Positions 26,846 through 35,303 of a stretch of DNA of 64,000 bases are shown here, piece by piece. Position 1 is the stretch's first letter; the number at the start of each line of letters is the position of its first letter. Source of the stretch: Mycolicibacterium hippocampi (lineage in GTDB: Bacteria; Actinomycetota; Actinomycetes; Mycobacteriales; Mycobacteriaceae); the NCBI RefSeq assembly GCF_010723735.1, contig NZ_BLLB01000002.1, positions 5,208,001-5,272,000 on the forward strand. Reading direction: 5' to 3'. The notes beneath the pieces are model-generated. The model ran no database searches, had not been told where the DNA came from, and saw only the letters and a list, made by a program, of their open reading frames with translations. The translations under genes were made by a program, and so were the position numbers.

Positions 26846-28390
26846 ATGCCGGGCGGGAAACCCAACATTCTGGTGATCTGGGGCGATGACATCGGAATCT
26901 CCAACCTCAGCTGCTACAGCGACGGCCTGATGGGCTATCGCACGCCGAACATAGATCGCATCGCGGCCGAGGGCATGCGCTTCACCGACTCCTACGGCGA
27001 GCAGAGTTGCACGGCCGGACGGTCCTCGTTCATCACCGGGCAGAGCGTGTACCGCACCGGGCTGTCCAAGGTCGGCATGCCCGGCGTCGACGTCGGCATG
27101 TCCCCCGAGGACCCGACGATCGCGACGCTGCTCAAGCCGCTGGGCTATGCCACCGGCCAGTTCGGAAAAAATCACCTCGGCGACCTGAACAAGTACCTGC
27201 CCACCGCGCACGGGTTCGACGAGTTCTTCGGCAACCTGTACCACCTCAACGCCGAGGAAGAGCCCGAGCACCCGGACTATCCGACCGACGAGGAGATGCC
27301 CCGGCTGCGCAAGGCGATGCTGCCGCGCGGCGTGATCCACTCCTGGGCCACCGAAGAGGCCTCCGACGAGGTCGACGAGAGATTCGGCCCGGCGGGCAAG
27401 CAGCGCATCGAGGACACCGGCCCGCTGACCAAGAAGCGGATGGAGACCATCGACGACGAGACCACCGCCGCTGCGATCGACTTCATCAAGCGCCAAAAGG
27501 ATTCGGAAACACCGTTTTTCGTGTGGATGAACACCACCCACATGCACTTCCGGACACACACCAAACCGGAGAGTCTCGGCCAGGCCGGCAGGTGGCAGTC
27601 GCCATACCACGACACGATGATCGACCACGACCGCCACGTCGGCCTGCTGCTGGACACCCTCGACGAACTCGGCCTGACCGAGGACACCATCGTCGTCTAC
27701 TCGACCGACAACGGACCGCACGCCAACACCTGGCCCGATGGGGCCACCACCCCGTTCCGCAACGAGAAGAACAGCAACTGGGAGGGCGCGTTCCGGGTGC
27801 CGGAGATGGTGCGCTGGCCCGGCAGGATCCCGGCAGGAGTGGTCTCCAACGAGATCATCCAGCACCACGACTGGCTGCCCACGCTGGTCGCGGCCGCGGG
27901 CGAACCGACCGTCGTGGACAAGCTCAAGCAGGGCCACACCATCGGCGATCAGACCTACCACGTGCACATCGACGGCTACGACCTGCTGCCCTATCTGACC
28001 GGGGAAGTCGACAAGAGCCCACGACGGGGTCTGATCTACTTCTCCGACGACTGCGACGTGCTCGGCATCCGGATCGAGAACTGGAAGGTCGTGTTCATGG
28101 AGCAGCGATGCGAAGGCACGCTGCGGATCTGGTTCGAACCGTTCACCGCGTTGCGTGCGCCCAAGATTTTCAATCTGCGCACCGACCCGTACGAGCACGC
28201 AGACATCACGTCGAACACCTATTGGGACTGGTTCCTGGATCACGACTACATCGCGTTCATGGCCAACGCCGTGGTGTTGCAGTTCCTGGACACCTTCAAG
28301 GAGTTCCCGCCGCGGCGTGAGCCGGCATCGTTCACGATCACCAACGCGGTGGACAAGCTCAACGACTTCCTCCAGACGATAGGCGGCTGA
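26846..28390 (+). CDS. sulfatase family protein
   Basis: 514-aa sulfatase, distinct from its divergent neighbour. Metal-binding aspartates are in VIWGDDIGISN, the formylglycine cysteine is C55 in QSCTAGRSS, and GKNHLG and STDNGPH follow. A GGAGAGG site sits 8 bases before the ATG. No signal peptide is present. It is followed after one base by the HAD gene, so it heads a sulfatase-HAD-FGE run. The CTAGR variant of the CxPxR maturation motif still satisfies the C-x-[P/A]-x-R rule. Confidence 0.93.
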   Translation: MPGGKPNILVIWGDDIGISNLSCYSDGLMGYRTPNIDRIAAEGMRFTDSYGEQSCTAGRSSFITGQSVYRTGLSKVGMPGVDVGMSPEDPTIATLLKPLGYATGQFGKNHLGDLNKYLPTAHGFDEFFGNLYHLNAEEEPEHPDYPTDEEMPRLRKAMLPRGVIHSWATEEASDEVDERFGPAGKQRIEDTGPLTKKRMETIDDETTAAAIDFIKRQKDSETPFFVWMNTTHMHFRTHTKPESLGQAGRWQSPYHDTMIDHDRHVGLLLDTLDELGLTEDTIVVYSTDNGPHANTWPDGATTPFRNEKNSNWEGAFRVPEMVRWPGRIPAGVVSNEIIQHHDWLPTLVAAAGEPTVVDKLKQGHTIGDQTYHVHIDGYDLLPYLTGEVDKSPRRGLIYFSDDCDVLGIRIENWKVVFMEQRCEGTLRIWFEPFTALRAPKIFNLRTDPYEHADITSNTYWDWFLDHDYIAFMANAVVLQFLDTFKEFPPRREPASFTITNAVDKLNDFLQTIGG

Positions 28391-28391
28391 C

Positions 28392-29291
28392 TTGGGAGTC
28401 CTCGATTCCTGGAACGACGGCCCCACGAAGTCGGCGATCATCGACTTCGTGGGTCGCGTCGTCAACGATGTCCCACCGGAAGAGCGAGTGGCGGTCTTCG
28501 ACAACGACGGCACGCTGTGGTGCGAGAAGCCGGCATACATCCAGTTGGATTTCCTGGTCCGCCGGTTGGCCGAGCAGGCTGCCGCCGACAAGTCCCTGGC
28601 GGAGAACCAGCCGTATGCCGCCGCGGCCTCCGGCGATCTGGCGTGGTTCGGAGACGCCGTCACCAAGCATTACAACGGTGACGATTCCGCGCTGAAAGTC
28701 CTTGCGGGCGGAATCCTCTCGGCCTACCAGGGTCTGACCGTGGACGAGCACGCGCAACGGGTGAGGGACTTCTTCGCCGAGGCCACCCACCCCACCCTGA
28801 GCCGCCCGTACACCGAATGCGGGTACGCCCCGATGATCGAGCTACTCCGGTACCTGGAGGCCCACGGGTTCACCAACTACATCGCCTCGGGCGGCGGCCG
28901 GGACTTCATGCGGCCCGTCACCAGTGCGATGTACGGCGTGCCACCCGAGCGGGTCATCGGCAGTTCGGTGGGCCTCGACTTCGCCGACGGTCAGCTACGG
29001 ACCACCGCGAAGCCGGAGTTCCTCGACGACGGGCCGGTCAAACCGGTGCGCATCTGGGGACGGGTCGGACGCCGGCCGATCTTCGCCGCCGGCAACTCCA
29101 ACGGTGACATCGAGATGCTGCAGTTCACCGAGGCGGGCCCGGGCCCGACGCTGTGCATGCTCGTCCGCCACGACGACGGTGACCGCGAATTCGACTACGT
29201 CTCGGGCGCGGAGAAGGCCCTCGAGCTGGCGGAGTCCAGCGGTTGGTCGGTCGCGAGCATCCGCAACGAGTGGGCGACCGTCTTTGACTGA
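28392..29291 (+). CDS. HAD-family phosphatase
   Basis: 299-aa haloacid-dehalogenase-fold hydrolase. Motif I is VFDNDGTLW (nucleophile D37, acid D39), motif II is YIASGGG, and the C-terminal motif IV is AAGNSNGDIEML, typical of the phosphoserine-phosphatase-like branch. It appears to start with TTG one base after the sulfatase stop; a later in-frame start would cut into motif I spacing. The substrate is unknown, but its place between a sulfatase and the FGE gene suggests a role in the same pathway. Confidence 0.85.
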   Translation: MGVLDSWNDGPTKSAIIDFVGRVVNDVPPEERVAVFDNDGTLWCEKPAYIQLDFLVRRLAEQAAADKSLAENQPYAAAASGDLAWFGDAVTKHYNGDDSALKVLAGGILSAYQGLTVDEHAQRVRDFFAEATHPTLSRPYTECGYAPMIELLRYLEAHGFTNYIASGGGRDFMRPVTSAMYGVPPERVIGSSVGLDFADGQLRTTAKPEFLDDGPVKPVRIWGRVGRRPIFAAGNSNGDIEMLQFTEAGPGPTLCMLVRHDDGDREFDYVSGAEKALELAESSGWSVASIRNEWATVFD

Positions 29292-29372
29292 CAACCCGAT
29301 CGAGACTGCACCCAGGGTGGTGGTCACTCGAAGTTCCTCGCCGTCACCGCAGTTTCGGTGCGAGGTGGTGCG

Positions 29373-30251
29373 GTGACCGACGGGTTCGTCTGGATACCTC
29401 AGCAGACCGCAGTGCTGGGGTCTGACGCGCATTATCCGGAGGAAGCGCCGGCCCGCGAAGCCGGCGTCGAGGCGTTCTGGATTCAGCGGCACCAGGTCAC
29501 CAACGCCGAATACGCTGAATTTGTCTCTGCGACAGACTATGTGACCGTCGCCGAGCGCCCGCTCGATCCCGAGACCTATCCGGGCGCGCCGCCGGAGAAC
29601 CTGCAGCCGGGGTCGATGGTGTTCCGGCGCACCGCCGGGCCGGTCGACCTGCGCAACCTCACCCTGTGGTGGGCCTGGACCCCAGGTGCCTGCTGGAAAC
29701 ACCCTCGCGGGCCCCGCTCGTCCACCCGCGGCCGGGACAACCACCCCGTGGTGCACATCGCGTTCGAGGATGCCGAAGCCTTCGCACAGTGGGCCGGGTA
29801 CGAACTGCCCACCGAGGCCGAATGGGAAGTCGCGGCCCGAGGAGGCCTCCCCCACGCCGTCTACACCTGGGGCGACGAACCGGAACCCCGCGGCCAACGG
29901 CTGGCCAACTACTGGCACGGTGAATTCCCGTATCTTCCCGACACCGGCTACGGGCAGAGCACGCCGGTGGGCTCGTTCCCGCCCAACGGCTACGGCCTCT
30001 ACGACATGGCCGGCAACGTCTGGGAATGGACCGCCGACTGGTACGGCGACACCCGCGACGACCAGCCCTGCTGCGCCGCGGACACCTACGACCCGAGCCA
30101 GCCGCAGTTCGCGATCCCACGTCGGGTGATCAAGGGCGGATCGTTCCTGTGCGCCGACAGCTACTGCATGCGCTACCGGCCGTCGGCGCGCCGGCCGCAG
30201 CAGATTGATACCGGCATGAGCCACATCGGCTTTCGCTGCGTCAAGCGGTAA
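29373..30251 (+). CDS. formylglycine-generating enzyme (sulfatase-modifying factor)
   Basis: 292-aa FGE that oxidises the active-site cysteine of sulfatases to formylglycine. The copper-binding catalytic cysteine pair is present as C260 and C265 in GGSFLCADSYC, followed by the family-ending GFRCVKR. Other FGE/SUMF motifs are HQVTNAEYAEF, LPTEAEWEVAARGG and MAGNVWEWT. I chose the GTG at 29373 with a GAGGTGG site 5 bases upstream, rather than the in-frame GTG at 29358. Proximity to two sulfatases whose motif it should recognise makes them its likely clients. Confidence 0.93.
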   Translation: MTDGFVWIPQQTAVLGSDAHYPEEAPAREAGVEAFWIQRHQVTNAEYAEFVSATDYVTVAERPLDPETYPGAPPENLQPGSMVFRRTAGPVDLRNLTLWWAWTPGACWKHPRGPRSSTRGRDNHPVVHIAFEDAEAFAQWAGYELPTEAEWEVAARGGLPHAVYTWGDEPEPRGQRLANYWHGEFPYLPDTGYGQSTPVGSFPPNGYGLYDMAGNVWEWTADWYGDTRDDQPCCAADTYDPSQPQFAIPRRVIKGGSFLCADSYCMRYRPSARRPQQIDTGMSHIGFRCVKR

Positions 30252-30262
30252 CCGCGGCTGCC

Positions 30263-30727
30263 TCAGCCGGTTTCGGCGGCCCGTTTGATCGCAGCGAGCG
30301 TGGCCGGAATCCCACTCTTCGCCGCGTCACTGCGCTTGGCGATCTCGGCGTCGGCCGCATCCCCGAAGCGCTCGCGGAATCCGGCGAGGCCCGCGGGCAG
30401 GAACTCCCAGGACTCGGTCAGGCGGGTGCCGTCGGCCTCCGGTTCGAACTCATAACCCCAGTAGACCCAGCCGTTGTTGACCTCCCACGCGAACTTCCGT
30501 CCAGGGTCGGCGGCCACCACCTGACTGCGCGTCTCCCAGGTCCGTTCGGGCGTCTGGTTGCGGCCGGTGAACCACGAACCCACCGACGGTCCCGCCCCCT
30601 CGTCCCACCAGCAGGACCGGCAGACGGGGCTCCACTCACCCATCCGCGTCACATCCGACACCAGCTCGTACAGCTTCTCCGGGGGCGCCGCCACGAACAC
30701 CGACTCCGACATCTTCAGTTCAGTCAC
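30263..30727 (-). CDS. SRPBCC (START-like) family protein
   Basis: About 154 aa with the helix-grip lipid-binding fold. The opening strand MSESVFVAAPPEKLYELVSD, GEWSPVCRSCWWDEG and WEFLP segments are typical of polyketide-cyclase/dehydrase-type SRPBCC proteins. Starts at GTG 30727 and ATG 30712 are both possible. It is convergent with the FGE gene and divergent from the SDR pair; the KstR box at 30793 lies in the shared upstream gap and may control it too. The ligand is probably hydrophobic, but this is inferred only from the fold. Confidence 0.8.
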   Translation of the reverse strand: MTELKMSESVFVAAPPEKLYELVSDVTRMGEWSPVCRSCWWDEGAGPSVGSWFTGRNQTPERTWETRSQVVAADPGRKFAWEVNNGWVYWGYEFEPEADGTRLTESWEFLPAGLAGFRERFGDAADAEIAKRSDAAKSGIPATLAAIKRAAETG

Positions 30728-30792
30728 CGCACCGAGTCTGCCATTGCCGGGTCGGCCGTCGCTATTGTGCTTTCGACGTCGGGATGTGAAGT

Positions 30793-30806
30793 TAGAACAC
30801 GTTCCA
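30793..30806. promoter_or_regulatory. KstR operator upstream of SDR pair
   Basis: Bases 30793-30806 read TAGAACACGTTCCA, an exact match to TNNAACNNGTTNNA and nearly symmetrical. It lies 24 bases before the SDR start at 30831 and 65 bases before the divergent SRPBCC start. The core AACACGTT is identical to that of the site before the 3beta-HSD gene. Confidence 0.75.
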
Positions 30807-30830
30807 TTCCGTCGTCGAAGGGCCCACTGG

Positions 30831-31613
30831 ATGACCGACAGTATCGAGGCGACCGCCAGGCAGGCGATCGTCATCGGCGGGGCGTCCGGGATCGGATGGG
30901 CTACCGCCCGAGCCCTGGCGGCCGAAGGCTGCCAGATCACCGTCGCCGACCTCAACGAGGCCGGGGCACGATCACGCGCCCAGGAACTGGGTGCACCGCA
31001 CACCGCGGCCGCCGTCGACGTCACCGACGAGGACTCGGTCCAGCGCCTCTTCGACGACACCGGCCCGCTCGACATCGCGGTCAACTGCGCCGGATTCAGC
31101 AACGTCGGCCTGATCACCGACATGCCCGTCGCCGACTTCCGTGCGGTGATCGACGTGTGCCTCACCGGCTCGATGATCGTCATGAAGCATGCCGGCAGGC
31201 ACCTGCGCGACGGCGGTTCACTGGTGTCGATCACGTCGCTCAACGGCCGCCAGGCGGCAGCCGGAATGAGCGCCTACTGCGCTGCCAAGGCGGGATTGTC
31301 GATGCTGACCCAGGTGGCCGCCCTCGAGATGGGTCCGCGGGGCATCCGGGTCAACGCCGTCGCACCCGGCTTCGTGCACACCCCGCTGACCGCGGCGGCC
31401 GCCTCGGTACCCGGCGTGGTCGAGGACTATGTCGACAACACCGCCCTCGGCCGCGCGGGCACCCCGGAGGACATCGCCAATGCCGTTGTGTACCTGTGCT
31501 CTCCGGGGTCGTCGTGGCTCACCGGTGAGGTCCTCGACATCAACGGCGGCGCGCACCTCAAGCGCTACCCCGATGTGATGGGACACGTCATGAGATTGGT
31601 CGAACAGTCATGA
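30831..31613 (+). CDS. SDR-family oxidoreductase
   Basis: 260-aa classical short-chain dehydrogenase. The cofactor motif GGASGIG is at 16-22, with an Asp after strand 2 (VADLNEAG) that favours NAD(H). NCAG is present, and the catalytic Ser and YCAAK are in place. Its stop overlaps the next SDR by 4 bases (ATGA). The start at 30831 follows an exact KstR box, so sterol or steroid oxidation is a reasonable suggestion, but the fold alone does not define the substrate. Confidence 0.88.
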   Translation: MTDSIEATARQAIVIGGASGIGWATARALAAEGCQITVADLNEAGARSRAQELGAPHTAAAVDVTDEDSVQRLFDDTGPLDIAVNCAGFSNVGLITDMPVADFRAVIDVCLTGSMIVMKHAGRHLRDGGSLVSITSLNGRQAAAGMSAYCAAKAGLSMLTQVAALEMGPRGIRVNAVAPGFVHTPLTAAAASVPGVVEDYVDNTALGRAGTPEDIANAVVYLCSPGSSWLTGEVLDINGGAHLKRYPDVMGHVMRLVEQS

Positions 31614-32449
31614 GCTCCGCGGGCAGACACGCGATCGTCACCGGCGCGGGGTCCGGGATCGGCGCCGCACTGTGCCGTGCCCTGGATCTGGCCGGTGCGC
31701 ACGTGCTGTGCACCGACGTCGACGCCGAGGCCGCCGACGAGACCGCGTCGTCGCTCAGCGGGCGCGCCCGCGCGGCGCGTCTGGACGTCACCGATGCCGG
31801 CGCCGTGCAGGCCACCGTCGACGACGTGGTCGCCCGCACCGGGCGACTCGACCTGATGTTCAACAACGCAGGGATCGTGTGGGGCGGAGACACCGAACTG
31901 CTCACACTCGACCAGTGGAACGCCATCATCGACGTCAACGTGCGCGGTGTGGTGCACGGAATCGCCGCGGCCTACCCGCAGATGCTCAGGCAGGGCCACG
32001 GCCACATCGTCAACACCGCGTCGATGGCCGGTCTCACCGCGGCCGGACAGGTCACCAGCTACGTGGCGACCAAGCATGCCGTCGTCGGGATGTCCATGGC
32101 GCTGCGCTCGGAGGCGGTGCCGCGGGGCGTCGGGGTACTCGTGGTCTGCCCAGCGGCGGTCGAGACCCCCATCCTGGACAAGGGGGCGGTCGGCGGTTTC
32201 GTCGGCCGGGACTACTTCCTGCAGTCCCAGGGCGGCAAGCCCTACGACGCGGACCGGCTGGCCCGCGACACCCTGCGCGCCATCGATCGAAACAAGGCGA
32301 TCCTGGTCAAACCGCCTGTCGCGCACGCGCAGTGGCTGTTTGCGCGGGCAGCGCCGACACTGATGAACCGGATGGCGATGCGGTTCGTGTCCGCGCAGCG
32401 GACCCGGCAGACGAAAGGATCACCGTCCCGCGCGGTCGACGCGGGTTAG
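31610..32449 (+). CDS. SDR-family oxidoreductase
   Basis: 279-aa classical SDR, translationally coupled to the preceding SDR through a 4-base overlap. GAGSGIG occupies 12-18, and CTDVDAEA suggests NAD(H) preference. NNAG and YVATK supply the remaining active-site elements. The C-terminus carries an extra basic extension of about 40 residues (LMNRMAMRF, RTRQTKG). It is only moderately similar to its neighbour, so the two probably act on successive or different substrates. Confidence 0.88.
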   Translation: MSSAGRHAIVTGAGSGIGAALCRALDLAGAHVLCTDVDAEAADETASSLSGRARAARLDVTDAGAVQATVDDVVARTGRLDLMFNNAGIVWGGDTELLTLDQWNAIIDVNVRGVVHGIAAAYPQMLRQGHGHIVNTASMAGLTAAGQVTSYVATKHAVVGMSMALRSEAVPRGVGVLVVCPAAVETPILDKGAVGGFVGRDYFLQSQGGKPYDADRLARDTLRAIDRNKAILVKPPVAHAQWLFARAAPTLMNRMAMRFVSAQRTRQTKGSPSRAVDAG

Positions 32450-32479
32450 GGTTGCGGTCGGCGGTCACGGGAGGGGCGC

Positions 32480-33700
32480 ATGACACAGGATTTCAGCGTC
32501 AGCCAGAAGCGCGCCCTGGCCGTGTTCACCGTCCTCGCACTCGCTTTCGCCGCCTACTTCCTGCGCGGGTACGTCCTGCTGATCGCCGTGGCGGCCGTGC
32601 TGGCCTATCTGTTCAACCCGCTCTACCGGCGCCTGCTCGAGAAGACGAACGTCGGCCTTTCGGCCACCGTGACACTGCTGGCCGCGATCGCGACCGTGGC
32701 CGTGCCCCTGACCGGGGTCGCCTTCCTCGCCTTCCTGCAGATCAGCCAGATGGTGACCAGCGTCAGCCAGTGGGCGGCGCAGACCGATTTCACCGCGTTG
32801 GCCCAGCGACTGCTCGACTCGGCCAACCGGGCGCTGGACCGGATCCCGTTCATCGAAGTCACCCTGACCCAGGACTCGGTCCGGGACGCAGCCGCCAAGC
32901 TCGGGCAGAGCGGCGGGCAGGTCGCGTTGGGAGTGTTGCGTGACTCGGTGGGCAGCATCGCCACCGTCGTGACGGCGATGATCATCTTCCTGTACGTCTT
33001 CATCGCGCTGCTGACCCGAGGCGACAGGGTCCTGGACCTGTTCCGCGACCTCAATCCTCTGGGGGACCGGGTTTCTGACATCTATCTGGCCAAGGTGGGA
33101 GCCATGGTGTCGGCGACTGTCAAGGGCCAGCTGATCATCGCCGTCTGCCAGGGTGTCGCCGGTGCCGTGTCGATCTACATCGCCGGCATCCACGACGGCT
33201 TCTTCATGTTCGTCATCTTCCTGACCGCGCTGTCGTTCATCCCGCTGGGCAGTGGCATCGTCACGATCCCGCTCGGTATCGGCATGGCGATCTTCGGCAA
33301 CATCGCCGGCGGGATCTTCGTGGTCGTGTTCCACGTCCTCGTGACCACCAGCATCGACAACGTCCTCCGCCCCTTCCTGGTGCCCAAGAGCGCGCACCTG
33401 CACCCGGCGCTGATGCTGTTGGCGGTGTTCGCGGGCCTGAAGATGTTCGGGTTCTGGGGGATCGTGCTGGGCCCGGTGCTGATGATCGTCGTCGTGACGA
33501 CGATCAGCGTGTATCTGGCCGTCTACAAGGGCGAACCGTTGGAGTCGCTCACCGGCACCCGCGCCGATCCGGCCGACGACGAGGCCGAACGGGACGTTCC
33601 GTGGTGGCGTCGGCTGCTGCCCGGGAAAGGCACCAAGCGGCCCGACCCGGAACCGGAGGAGGAGCCCGAGCCGGCGGCCGCTAAGCCAGCGCAGACTTGA
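32480..33700 (+). CDS. AI-2E family transporter (Rv1101c-like)
   Basis: 406-aa polytopic membrane protein of the AI-2 exporter/PerM superfamily. About eight hydrophobic helices span residues 10-350, with the long extracytoplasmic region between helices 3 and 4 (about 95-160) that is characteristic of the family. The C-terminus is a charged Glu/Pro-rich tail. The transported substrate of the mycobacterial members is unknown. The last 20 bases overlap the convergent dienelactone hydrolase gene. Confidence 0.87.
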   Translation: MTQDFSVSQKRALAVFTVLALAFAAYFLRGYVLLIAVAAVLAYLFNPLYRRLLEKTNVGLSATVTLLAAIATVAVPLTGVAFLAFLQISQMVTSVSQWAAQTDFTALAQRLLDSANRALDRIPFIEVTLTQDSVRDAAAKLGQSGGQVALGVLRDSVGSIATVVTAMIIFLYVFIALLTRGDRVLDLFRDLNPLGDRVSDIYLAKVGAMVSATVKGQLIIAVCQGVAGAVSIYIAGIHDGFFMFVIFLTALSFIPLGSGIVTIPLGIGMAIFGNIAGGIFVVVFHVLVTTSIDNVLRPFLVPKSAHLHPALMLLAVFAGLKMFGFWGIVLGPVLMIVVVTTISVYLAVYKGEPLESLTGTRADPADDEAERDVPWWRRLLPGKGTKRPDPEPEEEPEPAAAKPAQT

Positions 33701-34505
33701 GGAACTCGACGACTCTCTTGCGGGCCTCATAGGCGGGGTGGCCGTCGACCTCGCGGACCTCGAGGGTCAGCACCGAGTGGGCCATCTTCCCGAAGCCGTG
33801 TTCGTTGCCCGGTTTGGAGTTGATCTCGATGACCTCGAACGCGTCGCCGAGACGGGCCTTGAGCGTCTTGAACCGCGCCGCCGGCGACAGCGGGTCGTCG
33901 CTGAAGCGCAGCCCCAGAGCACACAACCCGTCTTCGGCAGCCCGGCGTTCGACGATCTGCAGCTCCGCTTCCGACAGACCTGGGTCGGCTTTCTGCTTGG
34001 CGGTCAGCCCGATCGGCAGTGACGGCTGGCTCAGCACCGGGGCCAGGACGCTTTCGTCCACCGCCGCGGCCAGTGCGAAACCGCCGCTCCAGCATTCGCC
34101 GATGACACCGACCCCCTTACCCGGGGTGCGCTCGTTGAGGTCGCGGGCCAGGGCCCGCAGGTAGTGGGCGATCGGCCGGTCCGCGTTGGTCGCGAACGCC
34201 GCGAACTCCTTGGCCACACACCCGCGCAGCATCACCGGCACCGCGCCGGGCCGGACTCCCGGCGCCCCCGGCGTGCCGTACAACGACGGCGCTGCGACGG
34301 TGAACCCGTTGTCCACCAGGTGATTGCCCAGGGCGAGCACTCCGGGGTGCAGGCCGGGCATCTCTGGAATCAGCACCACGCCCGGGCCTTCACCCTTGCG
34401 ATACACGTCGTAGGTGAATCCGGCCGCCGAGAACGGTTCGGCGGACCATCCGGTGAGATCGGCCTCAGGAGCCGCGCCGCTGACGTCGGAACTGGGTGGG
34501 ATCAT
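33681..34505 (-). CDS. dienelactone hydrolase family protein
   Basis: 274-aa alpha/beta hydrolase of the DLH family. The family-specific acid E48 (IPEMPGLHP), nucleophile C138 in GECWSGG, a downstream Asp (SDDPLSP) and His in GNEHGFG form the cysteine-type catalytic set. This Cys nucleophile separates DLH proteins from serine esterases. The substrate is unknown. It overlaps the AI-2E gene end-to-end by 20 bases and precedes the DUF4245 gene by 9 bases on the opposite side. Confidence 0.88.
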   Translation of the reverse strand: MIPPSSDVSGAAPEADLTGWSAEPFSAAGFTYDVYRKGEGPGVVLIPEMPGLHPGVLALGNHLVDNGFTVAAPSLYGTPGAPGVRPGAVPVMLRGCVAKEFAAFATNADRPIAHYLRALARDLNERTPGKGVGVIGECWSGGFALAAAVDESVLAPVLSQPSLPIGLTAKQKADPGLSEAELQIVERRAAEDGLCALGLRFSDDPLSPAARFKTLKARLGDAFEVIEINSKPGNEHGFGKMAHSVLTLEVREVDGHPAYEARKRVVEFLKSALA

Positions 34506-34514
34506 CGCGAGCTC

Positions 34515-35249
34515 CTAGGAGACGGGCAGCGGCGACTGGGACTGCGTCGCCGCGGCCAGCGTACGGTACTCGTCCGTACCCGCGGCCCCGGTCAGCGCGA
34601 TCTGGGCAGGTCCCGTCGGGCCGCGCAGCTGGGCGGTCCACACCGGTTCGGCCGGTCTCCCGTCGCGCTCACCGCCCTGGTAGACGACCCAGGTCACCCC
34701 GTCCACCTCCTCGGTGCCGGTGGGCACCAGGTCGGGTGCGAACGACGCGATCAGCTTGTCCTCGTCGGCGTTGCTCTGGGTCAGGCTCAGATACATGCCG
34801 CTGGGTGCCAGGTAGCCGACGGTGGAGCTGACGGCGCGCACCGGCTGACCGGTCACCGGGTCGGTGCGCCCACCCTCGATGCCCTTGCGGCTGCCGGAGT
34901 TCGGCCGCCACCCCTCAGGGAGGTCGGGCACCCTGATCGGAATCTGGAGCGCGTCGGCGTCGGCCTGCAGCGCGGCCGGGGCGTCGTAATCGGGAACCGG
35001 ACCCGCTCCCGGACCAGCGGGCGCGAACGAGCACATTCCCAGCACCCCGGCGAGCAGCACACAGACCAGCACCAGAGGCGCCATCGACCAGAACATGTCG
35101 CGACCGTCTTGGAGCAGCCGGGACTTCGCCGGGCGTGGACCCGGAACCGCGTAGCCGACCCCAGCTGCTGCACTGTCGTGGCCTGCGTCTTCGGGCCCGC
35201 TACCCGGGTGATCCGGGACCCGTCGGCCCGGTTCGGGCGGCATCGTCAT
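34515..35249 (-). CDS. DUF4245 membrane-anchored protein (Rv1100-like)
   Basis: 244 aa. A cytoplasmic Pro/Gly-rich N-terminus (about 55 residues) leads to one transmembrane helix (LVLVCVLLAGVLGMC) and an extracytoplasmic DUF4245 domain. Conserved features are VPDLPEGWRPNSG and WVVYQGG. An alternative ATG lies two codons later. It diverges from glpX, as in M. tuberculosis. No biochemical role is known. Confidence 0.85.
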   Translation of the reverse strand: MTMPPEPGRRVPDHPGSGPEDAGHDSAAAGVGYAVPGPRPAKSRLLQDGRDMFWSMAPLVLVCVLLAGVLGMCSFAPAGPGAGPVPDYDAPAALQADADALQIPIRVPDLPEGWRPNSGSRKGIEGGRTDPVTGQPVRAVSSTVGYLAPSGMYLSLTQSNADEDKLIASFAPDLVPTGTEEVDGVTWVVYQGGERDGRPAEPVWTAQLRGPTGPAQIALTGAAGTDEYRTLAAATQSQSPLPVS

Positions 35250-35303
35250 GTCTGCCAGTATCCCTGTTCCCGACCGTGCATTCGCTAATGGGAGAATCTG
35301 CCC

